A program made the position numbers and the translations under genes. The notes under the pieces are model-generated. The model was given only the letters and a program-made list of their open reading frames with translations. It was not told the origin of the DNA and did not search any database. This document shows, piece by piece, positions 9,644 to 18,906 of a stretch of DNA of 64,000 bases. The stretch is from assembly GCF_008298035.1 (NCBI RefSeq), contig NZ_CP042910.1, positions 3,425,001 through 3,489,000 of the forward strand, read 5' to 3'. The DNA comes from Gimesia maris (GTDB taxonomy: Bacteria > Planctomycetota > Planctomycetia > Planctomycetales > Planctomycetaceae). How positions within the stretch are numbered: position 1 is the first letter of the stretch; each line of letters opens with the position of its first letter.

Positions 9644-10234
9644 TTACAATAGTCCGGAGAGTTCTTCCCGCAGTCGGTTGAGGACCCGTTTTTTGGCTGC
9701 GTATACGGCGTCGCGGGTCATGCCCAGTTCGTCGGCAACTTCGCTGGCGGGAACGTTATCGATTTCAAACCGCAAGAAGGCTTTGACGACATTGTCGCTG
9801 AAGTCCTGCTCCAGAATCTGGAGGGCGCGATGATAGACTTCGGCCATTTCTTCTCGCAGTTCCTGCGGGTTCGACGTCACTTCCGGCTGTGCCTGCAACT
9901 GCTGCCAGGCGTCAGTACCACCGGCAGCCTGGTCCTGTTTCTGTCGTGCGCGGAAAAAGTCCATCACGCGAGAACGGGTTATCGATTTGAGCCAGCTGCG
10001 GAAAGACCCACAGCGCTGATCGTGTTGAAAATCATCCAGCTTCCGATGGACTGTCTGAAAAATGTTCTGCAGGATGTCGGTCGTGTCACTGGACTGCAGA
10101 GAATAGCGAGATACCCAGCGATAAACCAGCGGTGCATAAATCGTGGCGATCATCTCCCAGGCCGTCTCGTCTCCACCCCGGGCGCGTTCCAGCAGGCTCA
10201 GGGAGGTCGGGTTGTAATTCGTTTCAGTACACAT
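9644..10234 (-). CDS. ECF-type RNA polymerase sigma factor
   Basis: A 196-residue sigma-70 family factor with only regions 2 and 4. Region 2 (about 12-95) includes DTTDILQNIFQTVHRKLDDF, which matches the region 2.2 core-binding helix, followed by SFRSWLKSITRSRVMDFF. Region 4 (about 130-190) contains FLRFEIDNVPASEVADELGM followed by TRDAVYAAKKRVLNRL, a helix-turn-helix for the -35 element. It is transcribed divergently from the kinase gene at 10341, with 106 bases between the starts. In planctomycetes such ECF factors are commonly encoded beside Ser/Thr kinases, and the kinase is thought to control the sigma factor. The pairing here supports that, but the targets are unknown; nearby genes for secreted repeat proteins are candidates. 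Confidence 0.92.
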   Translation of the reverse strand: MCTETNYNPTSLSLLERARGGDETAWEMIATIYAPLVYRWVSRYSLQSSDTTDILQNIFQTVHRKLDDFQHDQRCGSFRSWLKSITRSRVMDFFRARQKQDQAAGGTDAWQQLQAQPEVTSNPQELREEMAEVYHRALQILEQDFSDNVVKAFLRFEIDNVPASEVADELGMTRDAVYAAKKRVLNRLREELSGLL

Positions 10235-10340
10235 GATGATAATTACAAAATAGAGGTCAACTGGAATAACTGGGTTTATTCTGACTGTTAACGTAACCGC
10301 TCACAAGTCTTTATTTTGATATCCGGTTGAAACAGAAAAA

Positions 10341-13300
10341 ATGATTCAAATCCCGTCAAACCGCTTATGTCCGGACCATCAGGAAATGTACCGTTTTGTG
10401 ATGGGGGAACTGGATGAACCATCTTCACAGGTTCTCTCCGACCACGTGGAACAGTGTTCTCAATGCAATGACATTATTACCATGGAAGATCAGGTCCTGC
10501 TGGCCTGGTTACGTCGCGGCCTGAAATCTCCCCCGCCTGCAGACGACCCGGAAATTCTAAGAGCAATCCAGATTGCAAAACGGGCAGGTATAAAACAGCA
10601 ACAGAAGGACACTCCCTCGTTGATGGGGGTACCAGAGGAGATGCGAGACTACCAGATCCTCGAACAGATCGGGGCCGGTGGCATGGGCATTGTCTACCGT
10701 GCGCTGCACAGAAGACTGAAACGCGAAGTCGTCATCAAAGTACTCAACAAGAAAATGTCTGACGATCCGTCCGCCGTCTTACGGTTTGAACGCGAGATGG
10801 AGGCCATCGGTAGCCTGAATCATGCCCACATCGTCGCAGCGCATGACGCTGGCGAAGTCGAAGGCACTCATTACCTTGTGATGGAGTACGTGGATGGCGT
10901 CAACGTCAGTCAGTTATCCAAACGACTCAAACAGTTATCTGTCGCGGATGCCTGTGAAATTGTCCGGCAGACGGCAGAGGCACTGGAGTTTGCCCACAAG
11001 CAGGCTTTGATCCACCGGGATATCAAACCCGCCAACCTGATGATTACGCAGCAGGGAGTCGTTAAAGTGCTCGACCTGGGGCTGGCACGACTGTTGAATC
11101 AGGACAAGCAGGAAGCGGAATTAACCACCACAGGCCAGATCATGGGAACCGTGGAATACATGGCCCCCGAACAGGCGGAGTCCATGATGGATGTCGACTA
11201 CCGGGCCGACATCTACAGCCTGGGAGTCACGCTGTATAAACTGCTCGCCGGAACATCTCCGTATCGATTTGAAGAACAGGAACCTGTCTGGAAACGTCTG
11301 CAAAAAATCACGTCCCAACCGACTATCCCCCTCACCGAGATTCGCGCGGACCTGCCTGCACCACTTGTAGAACTGGTTTCCCGAATGCTGGAGCGAACAC
11401 CGGAAAACCGCCCGGCTTCCATGGCTGAAATCGCAGACAGCCTGGAACCGTACTGCGAGGGAAGTCATCTGGAACAATTGATTTCAGCCGACGCCAGTGA
11501 ATACGCCGACCTGCACAATACGTCTCAGACGATCCTGGAAAGCTCGCTGAATGGAACCCGGTTTGCGCCAGACTCCCGACCGGAAAAAAAAACCGTTCTC
11601 GAACCCGCTTCTGACGACAATCGTGGAGACAATCAAAAACGAACTCTGCTGGCTTCGCTGGGAGGCTTGGGACTGATCGCAGTCCTGTCCGTAATTATTT
11701 TCCTGCAGTCTGCATCCGGCTCTGTGGAAATCAGACTCGCCGATGGTGTTTCAGACGACATCCAGATCAATGTCCTGCAGGCAGGTCAGGTCATCAAGGT
11801 CGCCGACCAGAAGTCGGGCTGGAAAATCGAACTCTCGACTGGCGAATACCAGTTACAGTTGAACGGCTCCAGCGACCGGATTCAACTCGACAAACACCAG
11901 ATCCGAGTCTTGAGGGGACAGTCGGAAGTCGTCAGTATCACTCGGAAGCCTGAGACAACCCTGGCGAGGCAGGAGCCCGGGCAGCCATCCGTGCTGAAAA
12001 AAGAACAGCCAGATCTTACTGCCGATTTCAAATGGCCCGCAAAGACGAAAACGTCAAAAATTCAGGGGATTCTGAATGAGCCCGCCGTGTTTCCGGAAAT
12101 CCCAGACTGGCAAATCCCGCTGACGGGAGTTCACAAACAGGCGCGTTTCAGTCCGGACGGGAAGTATTATCTTTCCAGCGATGGCAACAACTCACCAATC
12201 CTGACATTGACCCAGGTTGCCACAGGAGAGGAACTTCAGACTCATCAATCAATAAGATTCAACAAGTGGACCGCGGACAGTTGGTACTCCTGGTCGCCAG
12301 ACAGCCGTTCCTACTGTCTGGTTACGAATCAAGGCGTGACTATCTCCTCGATCGATCCTACCCGAAAAGCAGTTCAAATCCCCATCAATATCCCTTTAGA
12401 GGGTAGAATCAGCAGCCTGGCCTGGCGCCCTGATGGACGCGACATTGCCGTCGCACTTTATCACGAGAATCATCGCAGTCAAATACGGCTCTATCATCCC
12501 GACGGTACTCCCGGAGACGTGCTCATTGATCAAAAATTAATGCGGACCGGGCAACCGCAACCTGCTTATTGGAAACTGGCCTGGTCTCCCGATTCCCATA
12601 ATCTAATCGCCTGTAGCACAGGAAAGAATGCTGTGTTACACATCGATACACAGACGAATCAAATCGAACCCTGGTTACAAGATCATCCCTTCTCAATTCA
12701 TCAGGCTGTATGGAGCCCCGATGGAAAGTCTATCGCATTTTCAGACGACAAACAGATTTTATTGGCATCTCCCCAGGGGGATATCCAGAAACGGCATACT
12801 TTGGCTAATCTCTGGGCGCATGAGTTGCTGTGGTCTCCTGATTCCGAGAGCTTACTCGTATTATCTAACTCCTCGTATCTGATTCCCCTAAAAGGAAAAC
12901 CGGTCCCCTTTCGCAAAGCAGAATCAAACCTCAGGGACTACCTGCTGGCAGCGACACCGGGCAGAGACGGACAACGTATTCTGGCCTTGGATAATCTGCT
13001 TGAACTGCAGTGGTACGATTTCACAACAGGTGAAGCTCAAGCTGTCGTCGAACCTCCCTCAGCTACTGTTCCTGTCTGGGATTCCCGGGGAGATCTTCCA
13101 GTGCAAAATATGGTCTGGAATCGGCGAGGAACACAACTGGCAACGTTCAGTCGCTACAATACCACGTCCAGGCGTTCTCATATTCAGCTCTGGAATGCCG
13201 ATGGAACCGGAGCGGAAACCGTGTCGATCCCCGGCTCTGCCGCACGAGTGGACTTTGACCCGCGCGGCGATCTCCTTACTATCGGAACAATAGAGGGGCG

Positions 13301-13355
13301 ACTTTTTTCAGTGGTCCGGTCAACCCGATCAACCTCCTGCCGAAATCCTGGCTAA
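10341..13355 (+). CDS. Transmembrane Ser/Thr kinase with zinc-finger and propeller, 5' part of frameshifted gene
   Basis: The first 1,004 codons of a larger gene. Residues 10-42 form a zinc-finger-like anti-sigma element (H35-x3-C39-x2-C42). The Hanks-type kinase domain (about 105-370) has the glycine loop GAGGMGIVYRA (from G111), lysine K133, HRDIKPANLM with D227, DLG with D245 and GTVEYMAPEQ, so it is likely active. One membrane helix follows (about 436-458), then an outside part with WD40/TolB-like propeller motifs (WSPDSRSYCLV, WRPDGRDIAVAL, WSPDGKSIAFSD). The frame is lost at a run of six T at 13303-13308: after RLF the reading frame gives an unrelated tail and stops at 13355, while dropping one T restores the propeller and continues to 14790. 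It is divergent from the ECF sigma gene, its probable partner. Confidence 0.9.
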   Translation: MIQIPSNRLCPDHQEMYRFVMGELDEPSSQVLSDHVEQCSQCNDIITMEDQVLLAWLRRGLKSPPPADDPEILRAIQIAKRAGIKQQQKDTPSLMGVPEEMRDYQILEQIGAGGMGIVYRALHRRLKREVVIKVLNKKMSDDPSAVLRFEREMEAIGSLNHAHIVAAHDAGEVEGTHYLVMEYVDGVNVSQLSKRLKQLSVADACEIVRQTAEALEFAHKQALIHRDIKPANLMITQQGVVKVLDLGLARLLNQDKQEAELTTTGQIMGTVEYMAPEQAESMMDVDYRADIYSLGVTLYKLLAGTSPYRFEEQEPVWKRLQKITSQPTIPLTEIRADLPAPLVELVSRMLERTPENRPASMAEIADSLEPYCEGSHLEQLISADASEYADLHNTSQTILESSLNGTRFAPDSRPEKKTVLEPASDDNRGDNQKRTLLASLGGLGLIAVLSVIIFLQSASGSVEIRLADGVSDDIQINVLQAGQVIKVADQKSGWKIELSTGEYQLQLNGSSDRIQLDKHQIRVLRGQSEVVSITRKPETTLARQEPGQPSVLKKEQPDLTADFKWPAKTKTSKIQGILNEPAVFPEIPDWQIPLTGVHKQARFSPDGKYYLSSDGNNSPILTLTQVATGEELQTHQSIRFNKWTADSWYSWSPDSRSYCLVTNQGVTISSIDPTRKAVQIPINIPLEGRISSLAWRPDGRDIAVALYHENHRSQIRLYHPDGTPGDVLIDQKLMRTGQPQPAYWKLAWSPDSHNLIACSTGKNAVLHIDTQTNQIEPWLQDHPFSIHQAVWSPDGKSIAFSDDKQILLASPQGDIQKRHTLANLWAHELLWSPDSESLLVLSNSSYLIPLKGKPVPFRKAESNLRDYLLAATPGRDGQRILALDNLLELQWYDFTTGEAQAVVEPPSATVPVWDSRGDLPVQNMVWNRRGTQLATFSRYNTTSRRSHIQLWNADGTGAETVSIPGSAARVDFDPRGDLLTIGTIEGRLFSVVRSTRSTSCRNPG

Positions 13356-14790
13356 GGTTTATAACAATCTACACTACATCAGGCCGGAAATATCGTTCAG
13401 TCATGACGGCCGTTACATTGCCTGTAAATCAGGCGTCTACGACCGCGACCAAAACAAAATTACCTGGACCCCACCCTACGAAAAAGAGGGGCGCTATGGA
13501 TTGATCACGGCCTGGTCGCCTGTAGAAAATGTGTTCGCTGTGGTCAGTGGAACCGATGGTATCGTTTCACTGCACAAACCGGATGGAACACTGGTCGGAA
13601 AAGTGTCTCCTGAGAAACCAGCAAATCCAGGAATCATGATCATTCGCTGGAGTCCTGACGGAAAGTGGATCGCAGTCCCACAGCAACAATCGGACTCAGT
13701 AGCGTTCTACAGTCGTGACCTCAAACAAAAGCTTCAGATACCCAAACCAGAGTCCTTTGAGGATTCACATGCTTCATTCTGGAACTGGTCATCAGACAGC
13801 CAGTATTTTATGGGGCTGGGCTCTAAAGCTGGTAAGTCGGACAGGGCTCTGGTTATTTTCTCCCCCGACAAACAACAGGCCCGGATCAGTCAGTATCAGT
13901 TTCCCGATTATACCACTGCACTTCTCTCTGCCTCCCCTGCGGGTAACCTGATCCTGCTGGTACAAAAAATGGGAACACTCTGCATTCACAAACTGGACAA
14001 TCAGCAAGGTCCCGAAATCGGTCCTGTGCTGTGGAAGGGGCAGATGTTCGCGGATGGTTCCTCTGCGAGCTTTACGCCCTCGGGGGAACTGCTCAGCGAA
14101 TCGCAGGAGGGCAGTCAGAATCTCCGCTGCCTGGTCAGAGAAGCAGACGGCGCGTTGACTCCCTGGCGTTATTCCGAATTTCAGCGCCGCGTCTTCCTTT
14201 CTCCCGGCAAGGCTGCGCTGATGTCGGTCCTCAGCCGGGGTGGACAGATTCGTTCTACCAGTTCGGGAGAACTGCTCACCGCATACTGTAACATCCAGGG
14301 TCTGACGAACATTGAATCACTTTCTGAACCGGTTCTCATCGAACTGACCCAGGGGGTGACTAACCTGCAGGGACTGGAAAACCTCAAAGTCGTCCCTGAG
14401 GGAACCCGGCTCAATTTTTCAGACAACAGAGAATGCACCGACAAAATACTCAGCCAGATCCAGGGCGCCACCGCGCTGGTCGGCCTGAATCTGACAGGCA
14501 CAGCAGCGACATCCGACTGTCTGCCTACATTACAGTCACTTAGTGAACTGCGTGAATTGAACCTGTCAAAGACGGGCATTCGCGACGAGACCGTGGCCGG
14601 TCTCACCAGTCTCAAGGAGTTGCGTTCGCTCGAGATATCAAACACATTAATCTCTGACCGCAGCATTGATGCCCTGCTTGAACTGCCTCAATTACAGTCA
14701 CTGAATCTCACCAACTGCCAAATCTCAGAAAAAGCAATCAAGCGTTTCCGAGACGCACGCCCCGATTGTCAGGTGATATGGTCACATTGA
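13309..14790 (+). CDS. Propeller and LRR 3' part of the frameshifted kinase gene
   Basis: This segment is in the +1 frame relative to the kinase part and has no good start of its own at the junction; the frame is open from the T run onward (QWSGQPDQPPAEIL directly continues the propeller). If translated alone, a TTG at 13501 is the first plausible start. It contains more propeller blades (WSPVENVFAVVS, WSPDGKWIAVPQ) and, from about 14300, leucine-rich repeats (LSELRELNLSKTGIRDE, LKELRSLEISNTLISD, LPQLQSLNLTNCQISE) with the terminal RFRDARPDCQVIW. Joined, kinase plus this part give about 1,482 residues. The lack of decay elsewhere favours a recent mutation, a base-calling error or slippage at the T6 tract over an old pseudogene. 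Confidence 0.75.
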   Translation, partial: QWSGQPDQPPAEILAKVYNNLHYIRPEISFSHDGRYIACKSGVYDRDQNKITWTPPYEKEGRYGLITAWSPVENVFAVVSGTDGIVSLHKPDGTLVGKVSPEKPANPGIMIIRWSPDGKWIAVPQQQSDSVAFYSRDLKQKLQIPKPESFEDSHASFWNWSSDSQYFMGLGSKAGKSDRALVIFSPDKQQARISQYQFPDYTTALLSASPAGNLILLVQKMGTLCIHKLDNQQGPEIGPVLWKGQMFADGSSASFTPSGELLSESQEGSQNLRCLVREADGALTPWRYSEFQRRVFLSPGKAALMSVLSRGGQIRSTSSGELLTAYCNIQGLTNIESLSEPVLIELTQGVTNLQGLENLKVVPEGTRLNFSDNRECTDKILSQIQGATALVGLNLTGTAATSDCLPTLQSLSELRELNLSKTGIRDETVAGLTSLKELRSLEISNTLISDRSIDALLELPQLQSLNLTNCQISEKAIKRFRDARPDCQVIWSH

Positions 14791-14981
14791 GGGGTATTAT
14801 TTATTTCAGAATAGCACAACTAAATCCAGCCTGCGGTGAAATGTTTTTTCCTTACTGTTCGTCACGCCATTCCAGATGTTTTTGCTCGAGTTCTCGCATT
14901 TGGGAAAAAGCCAGTCCTTTCGGCAATGAAACACAGTGACCGCAAGTGAATCTGAAGGTTGCCGATTTTTCAGAGAGTCGT

Positions 14982-16370
14982 TTACTCCTGCAATAGAAAC
15001 TCTGATCCACTCTTGAGATATAAACGCGCCCAATTTGGACTCATGGCGTGTGAAGGTTCGTTGTGGTACGGGATATAGAATTGGCAGTGGACGTTGCCCA
15101 AAGAATCTATGAAGAGATATCTTCCCTTATTTGTCTCTTCGACCAGAATCCAATCGTCTACCGTTTGCGTTTGCCGCCCCTCAGTTGTCGAAACGAAGAG
15201 ACCATTGCCGAAGTACTCTGTGGTCTTATCAGAAAAGTTAAAAAAGGCAATATTACTACTCCCTCCTTGAATGTCCGACCAGTCCCAGGACGTAAAGCTC
15301 ACGTTATTATTGAAAACCGAAATGGTCGACTCATTCACGATGTTGATATCATGTTGTGCAAGCCAAGGCCCCTGTTGATACCACACAATCGAACCATCTT
15401 GTGGTCGAAACTGAACGATCGCACTTTTATCGCGAAGACTTAAAAACAAATCTCCCTTCTTCCAAAACTTACCATCACGCTTGACGGGCAACACATTATT
15501 CAGATGGTACGGATCCCGGTAGGGACCGTCTGGCATTGTCGTCGCCGGCGTCGCCTCCAACAGCGTCTGAAGCAAACCGTTGTTTGAAAACATGTCGCTC
15601 AGTGAGTAGAAATGGAGCCTCTTGCCCTTCGCATCAAGGCATAACACTGCGTCCTCACGAAATCGCAAGTTTTTGGCGAGTGAGTGCCTCAAATCAACGG
15701 AGCAAGTCCAGATATTGCCGTCGTCGTCCAGTTCAATCGAATGATGAACAAGCTCCTCACTCTTCCAGAGCAGGTCTGATTTCTTGTCAAGCTTATACAT
15801 GTACCCCAGTACTCCGCAGTGGAATATCAGGGACATGTCATCTCCGATAATCGGCGAAAGAATTCGAATCGCGGCGAGATTGTTCGGTAACCGTTTATGT
15901 AAGGAGACTGAGATTTCCTGTGCTTCGAAATCGGCCTTCACTTCTTGTTTTAACCCCTGTATGTCTGCGAAGATCTTCCGTAGCGGAACATGCCAGGTAT
16001 GTGCCACTTCACCGGTCTTGATGTTCTGCAGATAAACGCTACCTGTATCGGTCCCTTCGTAGCGGTAATATAGCAGGTAAAGGTGGTTGTTCAGTTGTTG
16101 AATATCAGAGAGTTCACCCAGCCTGGCTAGACCAGGTTCTGTATTCATCACGAATTCCTGATGCTCCAGCCCGGTCGATTTTACAGAGAACCAGAGTTTC
16201 ACAGTTTCAGGGACGCTTGCGGCGGCCAGCAAGAATTTATCTACGATGTTTCGGTCGTTTGGCTGTTTTTCGACAGCTCTTATGCTCAGCCAGACAAGCC
16301 CCCAAACACAAAAGAACAGAACCAGAAAGCGTCGAAGAACTCTGATTGCCTGGTCGCGATTAAACTTCAT
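14982..16370 (-). CDS. Membrane-anchored arylsulfotransferase-like protein
   Basis: A 462-residue protein. The start is placed at the ATG at 16370, which overlaps the end of the sulfotransferase gene by 11 bases; a longer frame to 16499 only runs inside that gene. One N-terminal membrane helix (FLVLFFCVWGLVWLSIRA) anchors it facing out. The rest resembles the six-bladed arylsulfotransferase (ASST/Arylsulfotran) fold: TWHVPLRKIF, HHSIELDDDGNIWTC, DPYHLNNV, SIVWYQQGPWLAQHDINI and GNVHCQFYIPYH. Family enzymes transfer sulfate between phenolic compounds through a catalytic His; here conserved His residues are visible, but which is catalytic cannot be fixed. Last gene of a three-gene cassette with a PAPS-type sulfotransferase, pointing to sulfation of an envelope or secreted acceptor. 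Confidence 0.75.
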   Translation of the reverse strand: MKFNRDQAIRVLRRFLVLFFCVWGLVWLSIRAVEKQPNDRNIVDKFLLAAASVPETVKLWFSVKSTGLEHQEFVMNTEPGLARLGELSDIQQLNNHLYLLYYRYEGTDTGSVYLQNIKTGEVAHTWHVPLRKIFADIQGLKQEVKADFEAQEISVSLHKRLPNNLAAIRILSPIIGDDMSLIFHCGVLGYMYKLDKKSDLLWKSEELVHHSIELDDDGNIWTCSVDLRHSLAKNLRFREDAVLCLDAKGKRLHFYSLSDMFSNNGLLQTLLEATPATTMPDGPYRDPYHLNNVLPVKRDGKFWKKGDLFLSLRDKSAIVQFRPQDGSIVWYQQGPWLAQHDINIVNESTISVFNNNVSFTSWDWSDIQGGSSNIAFFNFSDKTTEYFGNGLFVSTTEGRQTQTVDDWILVEETNKGRYLFIDSLGNVHCQFYIPYHNEPSHAMSPNWARLYLKSGSEFLLQE

Positions 16371-17832
16371 GATTGATGGCCACCTTAACCAGCTTGTCAT
16401 AGAGTTGTCTGGAGTCTGAAGGAACAGTAGATTCAGCCTGTTCGGAGCGAGTGCGTCGCCATTCCTTGACTTCAATAGCTTCGAATCGTTTGGCATCAAT
16501 ATCGAGAAACGGGCACAGACTCAACAACGACCCGCATGGATTTGCTAAATATTTCTCATAGCAAAAGAAACAGAAGTCGGGTTCGCCCGCGTAGAGATCG
16601 AATGCGTCGCGGTAGAAAACGTGCCAGACGCGAAGCCAATGTTCAAGGCAACTCGGGTCAGAGGCTGTAAGCGATTCGTCAGCATATTCGCCGAGTAACA
16701 GAATTTTCGAATGGAGTCCGAACTCGTGGTGGACAAGGAGATCCATGTAGTCGAGGGCGAAATCGTCTTCCTTCTGCAATTTGGATAAAATGTTGTGCTG
16801 CTCAAGTAGTGATTTCGCTTGAGCATACGGTTCTCTAAATGGAATCACGGTCCTTGTGGTCAGTCCGTTCCCTGCATCAAGTCGATGGAGTGACTTGGCG
16901 CGAAGGAGATGATTGTTGTTCTTCATCAGATAGGTCTTGCCACCTGCAACCATGCTCCGAAACTTCTGATATTCAACGTGGATGTCTTCGGCAACGTTAT
17001 GTTGAATCAAGCGTTCCTCTTGAATAAAGTCGGGCCCGGAGAAGTGTAGCCAAAATGGCTCCTCTAACGCTTCATAGGTGCTGAGGCTATGCAGCATTCC
17101 GTCCTTATGTGACCGCTCCCTCTCCTTGTCTGTCTTGCGTGAGATCAGTTTTGGGCCAGTTCGAGGCATCAACACAAATGGCATGTTTCGATAGGAAAGG
17201 CTCACAAATTCTGGCAACTGACCCAGGTGCTGCATCAACGAGGTAGAGCCAGACCGTGCCAGCCCGGCGATGTAGACGTGTTGCAAAGGCGGAACGAGTT
17301 CCTTCCTGTTCAGAATGCACTCGAAGCACCATTGGAGTCTCGTAATCCCTCTGTTGCCGAGGAAGAGGTAGTGAAGAAATTTGTCCAGGGCAGAGTATTC
17401 CCAGCTACCAGATGTTTTCGGAAGGAAGGGCAGCAGGATGAGCGGAAGCAAAGTCCCGGCGATGAAAGGCCAGTGTAGCAGGTATTGCGGGAAAGCCGAC
17501 TCTCTCCAGAGCTCAGGAGAAAAAAAAGAATTTTGGTTTTCCCCTCTGGCCGACTCCAAAGTAATGGCCAATAGAGCGATCATCGCGCCGACAATAAGAA
17601 CGAGCAATATAGTCCTGAAAAGCACCTGCAAAAAAGAGAAGACCACCGGTTTGTATGCCTGCTTAGCAAGTCTAAACCGCTGATCATCGTCCAGCAGGGG
17701 ATGACCGCTATGGTAGACGAACTTTGCGATCGAAAGAATCCAGCTGTCGACGGAACGACGGATTTGGAGCCCCTTGAAAACAATCATTAGAATCAGGGAG
17801 ACCACAACGCCGAAAAGGAATTCATAAATCAT
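16360..17832 (-). CDS. Membrane-bound PAPS-dependent sulfotransferase
   Basis: A 490-residue protein starting at the ATG at 17832, which overlaps the stop of the small upstream gene (ATGA) and has AAGGA five bases before it. Three or four membrane helices occupy the first 150 residues (FLFGVVVSLILMIVFKGL, FRTILLVLIVGAMIALLAI, FIAGTLLPLILLPFLP). The sulfotransferase domain follows: HVYIAGLARSGSTSLMQHLG is the 5'-phosphosulfate loop for PAPS, and TVIPFREPYAQAKSLLEQH fits the 3'-phosphate binding motif. The enzyme probably moves sulfate from PAPS to a carbohydrate or other acceptor at the inner membrane. It is translationally coupled on both sides. A helical-bundle N-terminus on a sulfotransferase is unusual relative to soluble family members. 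Confidence 0.82.
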   Translation of the reverse strand: MIYEFLFGVVVSLILMIVFKGLQIRRSVDSWILSIAKFVYHSGHPLLDDDQRFRLAKQAYKPVVFSFLQVLFRTILLVLIVGAMIALLAITLESARGENQNSFFSPELWRESAFPQYLLHWPFIAGTLLPLILLPFLPKTSGSWEYSALDKFLHYLFLGNRGITRLQWCFECILNRKELVPPLQHVYIAGLARSGSTSLMQHLGQLPEFVSLSYRNMPFVLMPRTGPKLISRKTDKERERSHKDGMLHSLSTYEALEEPFWLHFSGPDFIQEERLIQHNVAEDIHVEYQKFRSMVAGGKTYLMKNNNHLLRAKSLHRLDAGNGLTTRTVIPFREPYAQAKSLLEQHNILSKLQKEDDFALDYMDLLVHHEFGLHSKILLLGEYADESLTASDPSCLEHWLRVWHVFYRDAFDLYAGEPDFCFFCYEKYLANPCGSLLSLCPFLDIDAKRFEAIEVKEWRRTRSEQAESTVPSDSRQLYDKLVKVAINHEV

Positions 17833-17981
17833 GAATTCCTTTTCTCCGAGATCCGTTTCAGCAATCGTTTCATCGGGAACCACAGGAATGTGAACAGTGT
17901 AATGGCAATGAGTGAGAAAACTCCGATTACCACCAGTAGCGCACCTGCGCCGAGACCAGGTCCGAGATATGCGAAGATCAT
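17829..17981 (-). CDS. Small membrane protein of the FAYxGPG type
   Basis: A 50-residue protein starting at the ATG at 17981, with AAAGGA ten bases upstream; a longer frame to 18047 has no site. It begins MIFAYLGPGLGAGALLVVIG, continues through one or two hydrophobic stretches, and ends with a basic tail (FPMKRLLKRISEKRNS). I recognise this pattern, F-A-Y-x-G-P-G followed by a small-residue helix and a W-x-P-x-K-R end, from short proteins encoded next to sulfotransferase and phosphodiesterase genes; this is recall, not a search. The stop overlaps the sulfotransferase start by four bases. It is likely a membrane partner of that enzyme. Confidence 0.7.
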   Translation of the reverse strand: MIFAYLGPGLGAGALLVVIGVFSLIAITLFTFLWFPMKRLLKRISEKRNS

Positions 17982-18267
17982 TTTCAATGAGTCCTTTGTT
18001 TGGTTCCCACAATGACAAAAAGTCAAAGCTGTGAAAAATGAACGCAACTCTTCGAGTTCAATTCAGACGCGAATCAAGCCTTTCACATCCCATTCTTCGC
18101 CTGCAAGTCTGCCATCGCAGAGTTTATCGAGTCCATCCTAAACAGAAACTCAAAATACAATGGCTGGATCAACCTTAATATTGGTCGATTTATGAGATTT
18201 ATAATATCTCAAATCAACGAAGGGAGTCAAGAAAAGTCAGGGCACCTGCCCTGCTGAGTGTCGCCTT

Positions 18268-18906
18268 TTACATGAAATAAGATGTCTGGACCAAAAACTG
18301 ATGGCAAAGTCGATGAACGAATCGTCGCTGACGGCGTCGTATCCCGTCCAATTCATTGCCAATGCGCTCCTGCCATTGAAGAGCCACTACGGTATGGTTG
18401 CATGGCTTTTCTCTGCGTGTCATACTTGGGGGCACGTCACTTTCCTGCGAGTTGTAATACCGATCAAGCAGGTTCAGGTCCTGCTGATCCAACTGCTCTT
18501 TGCATTCCTCCAAAAACTCCTGTCGTATCTCCAGAAGTTCATACCTTTCTTCTCTACGGATGGAGAGTTCCTTAATCAATTGTTCATCAAATCCGACGAT
18601 GAAGCGTCTTTGCTTTCGCAGAGATTCCAGCACAACCAGACGGGCAATCCCGCAAGCCCAGCGGGTGAAATCGCGATCCGGCTGAAACTCTTCAAATTTC
18701 TGCCACAGAACCACAGATGTTTCCTGCATGACTTCGTCGGCATCTGCTTTTCTGGGAACCAGAGAATAGATATATCTGTATACATGAGGGTGTGCGGCTG
18801 AGTAATATCGCATAAACGGACAATGATCGAGCGGAGGTATTACCTCATTGTCATCAGGTATTTGAGACGAAGAATTATTTTGGCGAATGATATTGTGGGT
18901 ATACAT
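18268..18906 (-). CDS. ECF-type sigma factor with divergent region 4
   Basis: A 212-residue sigma-70 family protein. Region 2 is clear: HPHVYRYIYSLVPRKADADE then VMQETSVVLWQKFEEFQPDR and FTRWACGIARLVVLESLRKQ (about 38-105). A linker reads IRREERYELLEIRQEFLEEC. Region 4 is weak: DQQDLNLLDRYYNSQESD is expected, but the next 15 residues do not look like a helix-turn-helix, and only GNELDGIRRRQRRF resembles the end of a recognition helix. This may be natural divergence or decay. The ATG has AGGTG nine bases upstream. There is no adjacent anti-sigma or kinase gene; the nearest co-oriented genes are the sulfation cassette, 286 bases downstream. Confidence 0.8.
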   Translation of the reverse strand: MYTHNIIRQNNSSSQIPDDNEVIPPLDHCPFMRYYSAAHPHVYRYIYSLVPRKADADEVMQETSVVLWQKFEEFQPDRDFTRWACGIARLVVLESLRKQRRFIVGFDEQLIKELSIRREERYELLEIRQEFLEECKEQLDQQDLNLLDRYYNSQESDVPPSMTRREKPCNHTVVALQWQERIGNELDGIRRRQRRFVHRLCHQFLVQTSYFM

